A stretch of DNA of 64,000 nt, taken from the NCBI GenBank assembly GCA_024734495.1, contig JALMQS010000070.1, positions 15,748,306 to 15,812,305 on the forward strand, in the 5' to 3' direction. A program made the position numbers and the translations under genes. The notes beneath the pieces were generated by a model. The model was not told where the DNA came from and did no database searches. It saw nothing but the letters and a program-made list of their open reading frames with translations. The DNA comes from Forficula auricularia. Lineage: Eukaryota > Arthropoda > Insecta > Dermaptera > Forficulidae. Below are positions 63,573 to 64,000 of this stretch, piece by piece; positions within the stretch are counted from its first letter, which is position 1; the number at the start of each line of letters is the position of its first letter.

Positions 63573-64000
63573 TACTTTACCATACGGGGTATGTCAAGTA
63601 TTGTAATCGTGTATGAAAAAAGTGTTTTTTTTTTAAATATCTCAAAAACGGCTGAAACTATTTTGATAAAAAAAATTGGGCGAAACCATGCCATTTCGGT
63701 CTACAAAAAAGCTCCAATAAGTGAACATCGAACGAATTATATTTTTCGAGATAATAACTGTTTTGTCAAAATGTCTGTTAGTCTCTTATTCTTCTAGTAA
63801 GTCTGTTAGTCTGTGGGTTACCAAAACTAGCTCAAAAACTAGTGGGAATATCAAAACCAAATTTCACACGTAGTTTGGTGCATTGAGATTAAGAGCCGAT
63901 TAAACTTTGGTGCATATCGACCCAGGGAGGGGGGATTTAAAATTGTAATATTTTCAAATTAAAAAAACAAAACAAAAAAAAAACAAGAAAAATGAAATAT
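63573..64000 (-). repeat. P repeat, copy 5, cut by window end
   Basis: Begins ACTTTACCATACGGGGTATG and follows P copy 4 (CAAAAACGGCTGAAACTATT, TTGGTGCATATCGACCCA) to the end of the window. Confidence 0.8.

Overview
The window looks like intergenic or intronic DNA from an AT-rich, repeat-laden animal genome. An arthropod, probably an insect, is the best guess, because the repeats combine Penelope-like elements with hammerhead ribozymes, mariner, hAT, PIF/Harbinger-type, TTAA-flanked and Helitron elements, tRNA-derived SINEs and LINE 3' ends. There is no prokaryotic gene organisation, no rRNA and no CRISPR array. Almost every long open frame is a chance frame inside a repeat. All assignments come from reading the sequence; no searches were run.

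Layout. 0-2.3 kb: half of a Penelope-type inverted repeat, a TTAA-flanked element split by a SINE, and a tandem array of hairpin MITEs. 2.3-7.7 kb: two retrocopies in tandem and several dispersed repeats. 7.7-12.6 kb: a head-to-head mariner foldback, a long foldback (family F), a 'C' repeat, a 'P' repeat, and a mariner 3' end broken by a ribozyme-bearing Penelope inverted repeat and a hAT MITE. 13.5-19.7 kb: three more P repeats, one with about five tandem 120-bp units. 20.2-23.9 kb: a second F foldback interrupted by a C repeat, a SINE, a hairpin MITE and a hAT element. 26-28.4 kb: a SINE, a second TTAA element and a hairpin MITE. 30.0-35.6 kb: a candidate 5.6-kb element with similar inverted ends that contains a four-exon gene resembling a BEN-domain protein. 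37.0-38.7 kb: an element with plant-Stowaway-like ends and a mariner-like frame, then a LINE ORF2 tail. 41.2-42.7 kb: a hAT element with a ribozyme-bearing Penelope inverted repeat inside it. 47.1-52.0 kb: large foldbacks and a very fresh SINE palindrome. 53.4-55.9 kb: a TTAA element containing a 5'-truncated Penelope-like retroelement (reverse transcriptase plus GIY-YIG endonuclease) and a hAT MITE, each with target duplications. 56.3-60.7 kb: two more hammerhead-bearing Penelope ends and a Helitron with a G-rich cargo. 60.86 kb: one plausible host exon. 61.3-63.1 kb: stacked hAT, Harbinger-like and hAT-MITE insertions.

The most notable signal is a set of small hammerhead ribozyme motifs: seven with an intact core and four decayed. 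They share one extra nucleotide before stem II and a very short or palindromic stem III. They belong to at least three Penelope-like lineages and often sit as head-to-head inverted pairs. One is in the 3' part of the element that still encodes reverse transcriptase, which ties the orphan copies to that machinery. The second notable object is the candidate BEN-gene element at 30.0-35.6 kb.
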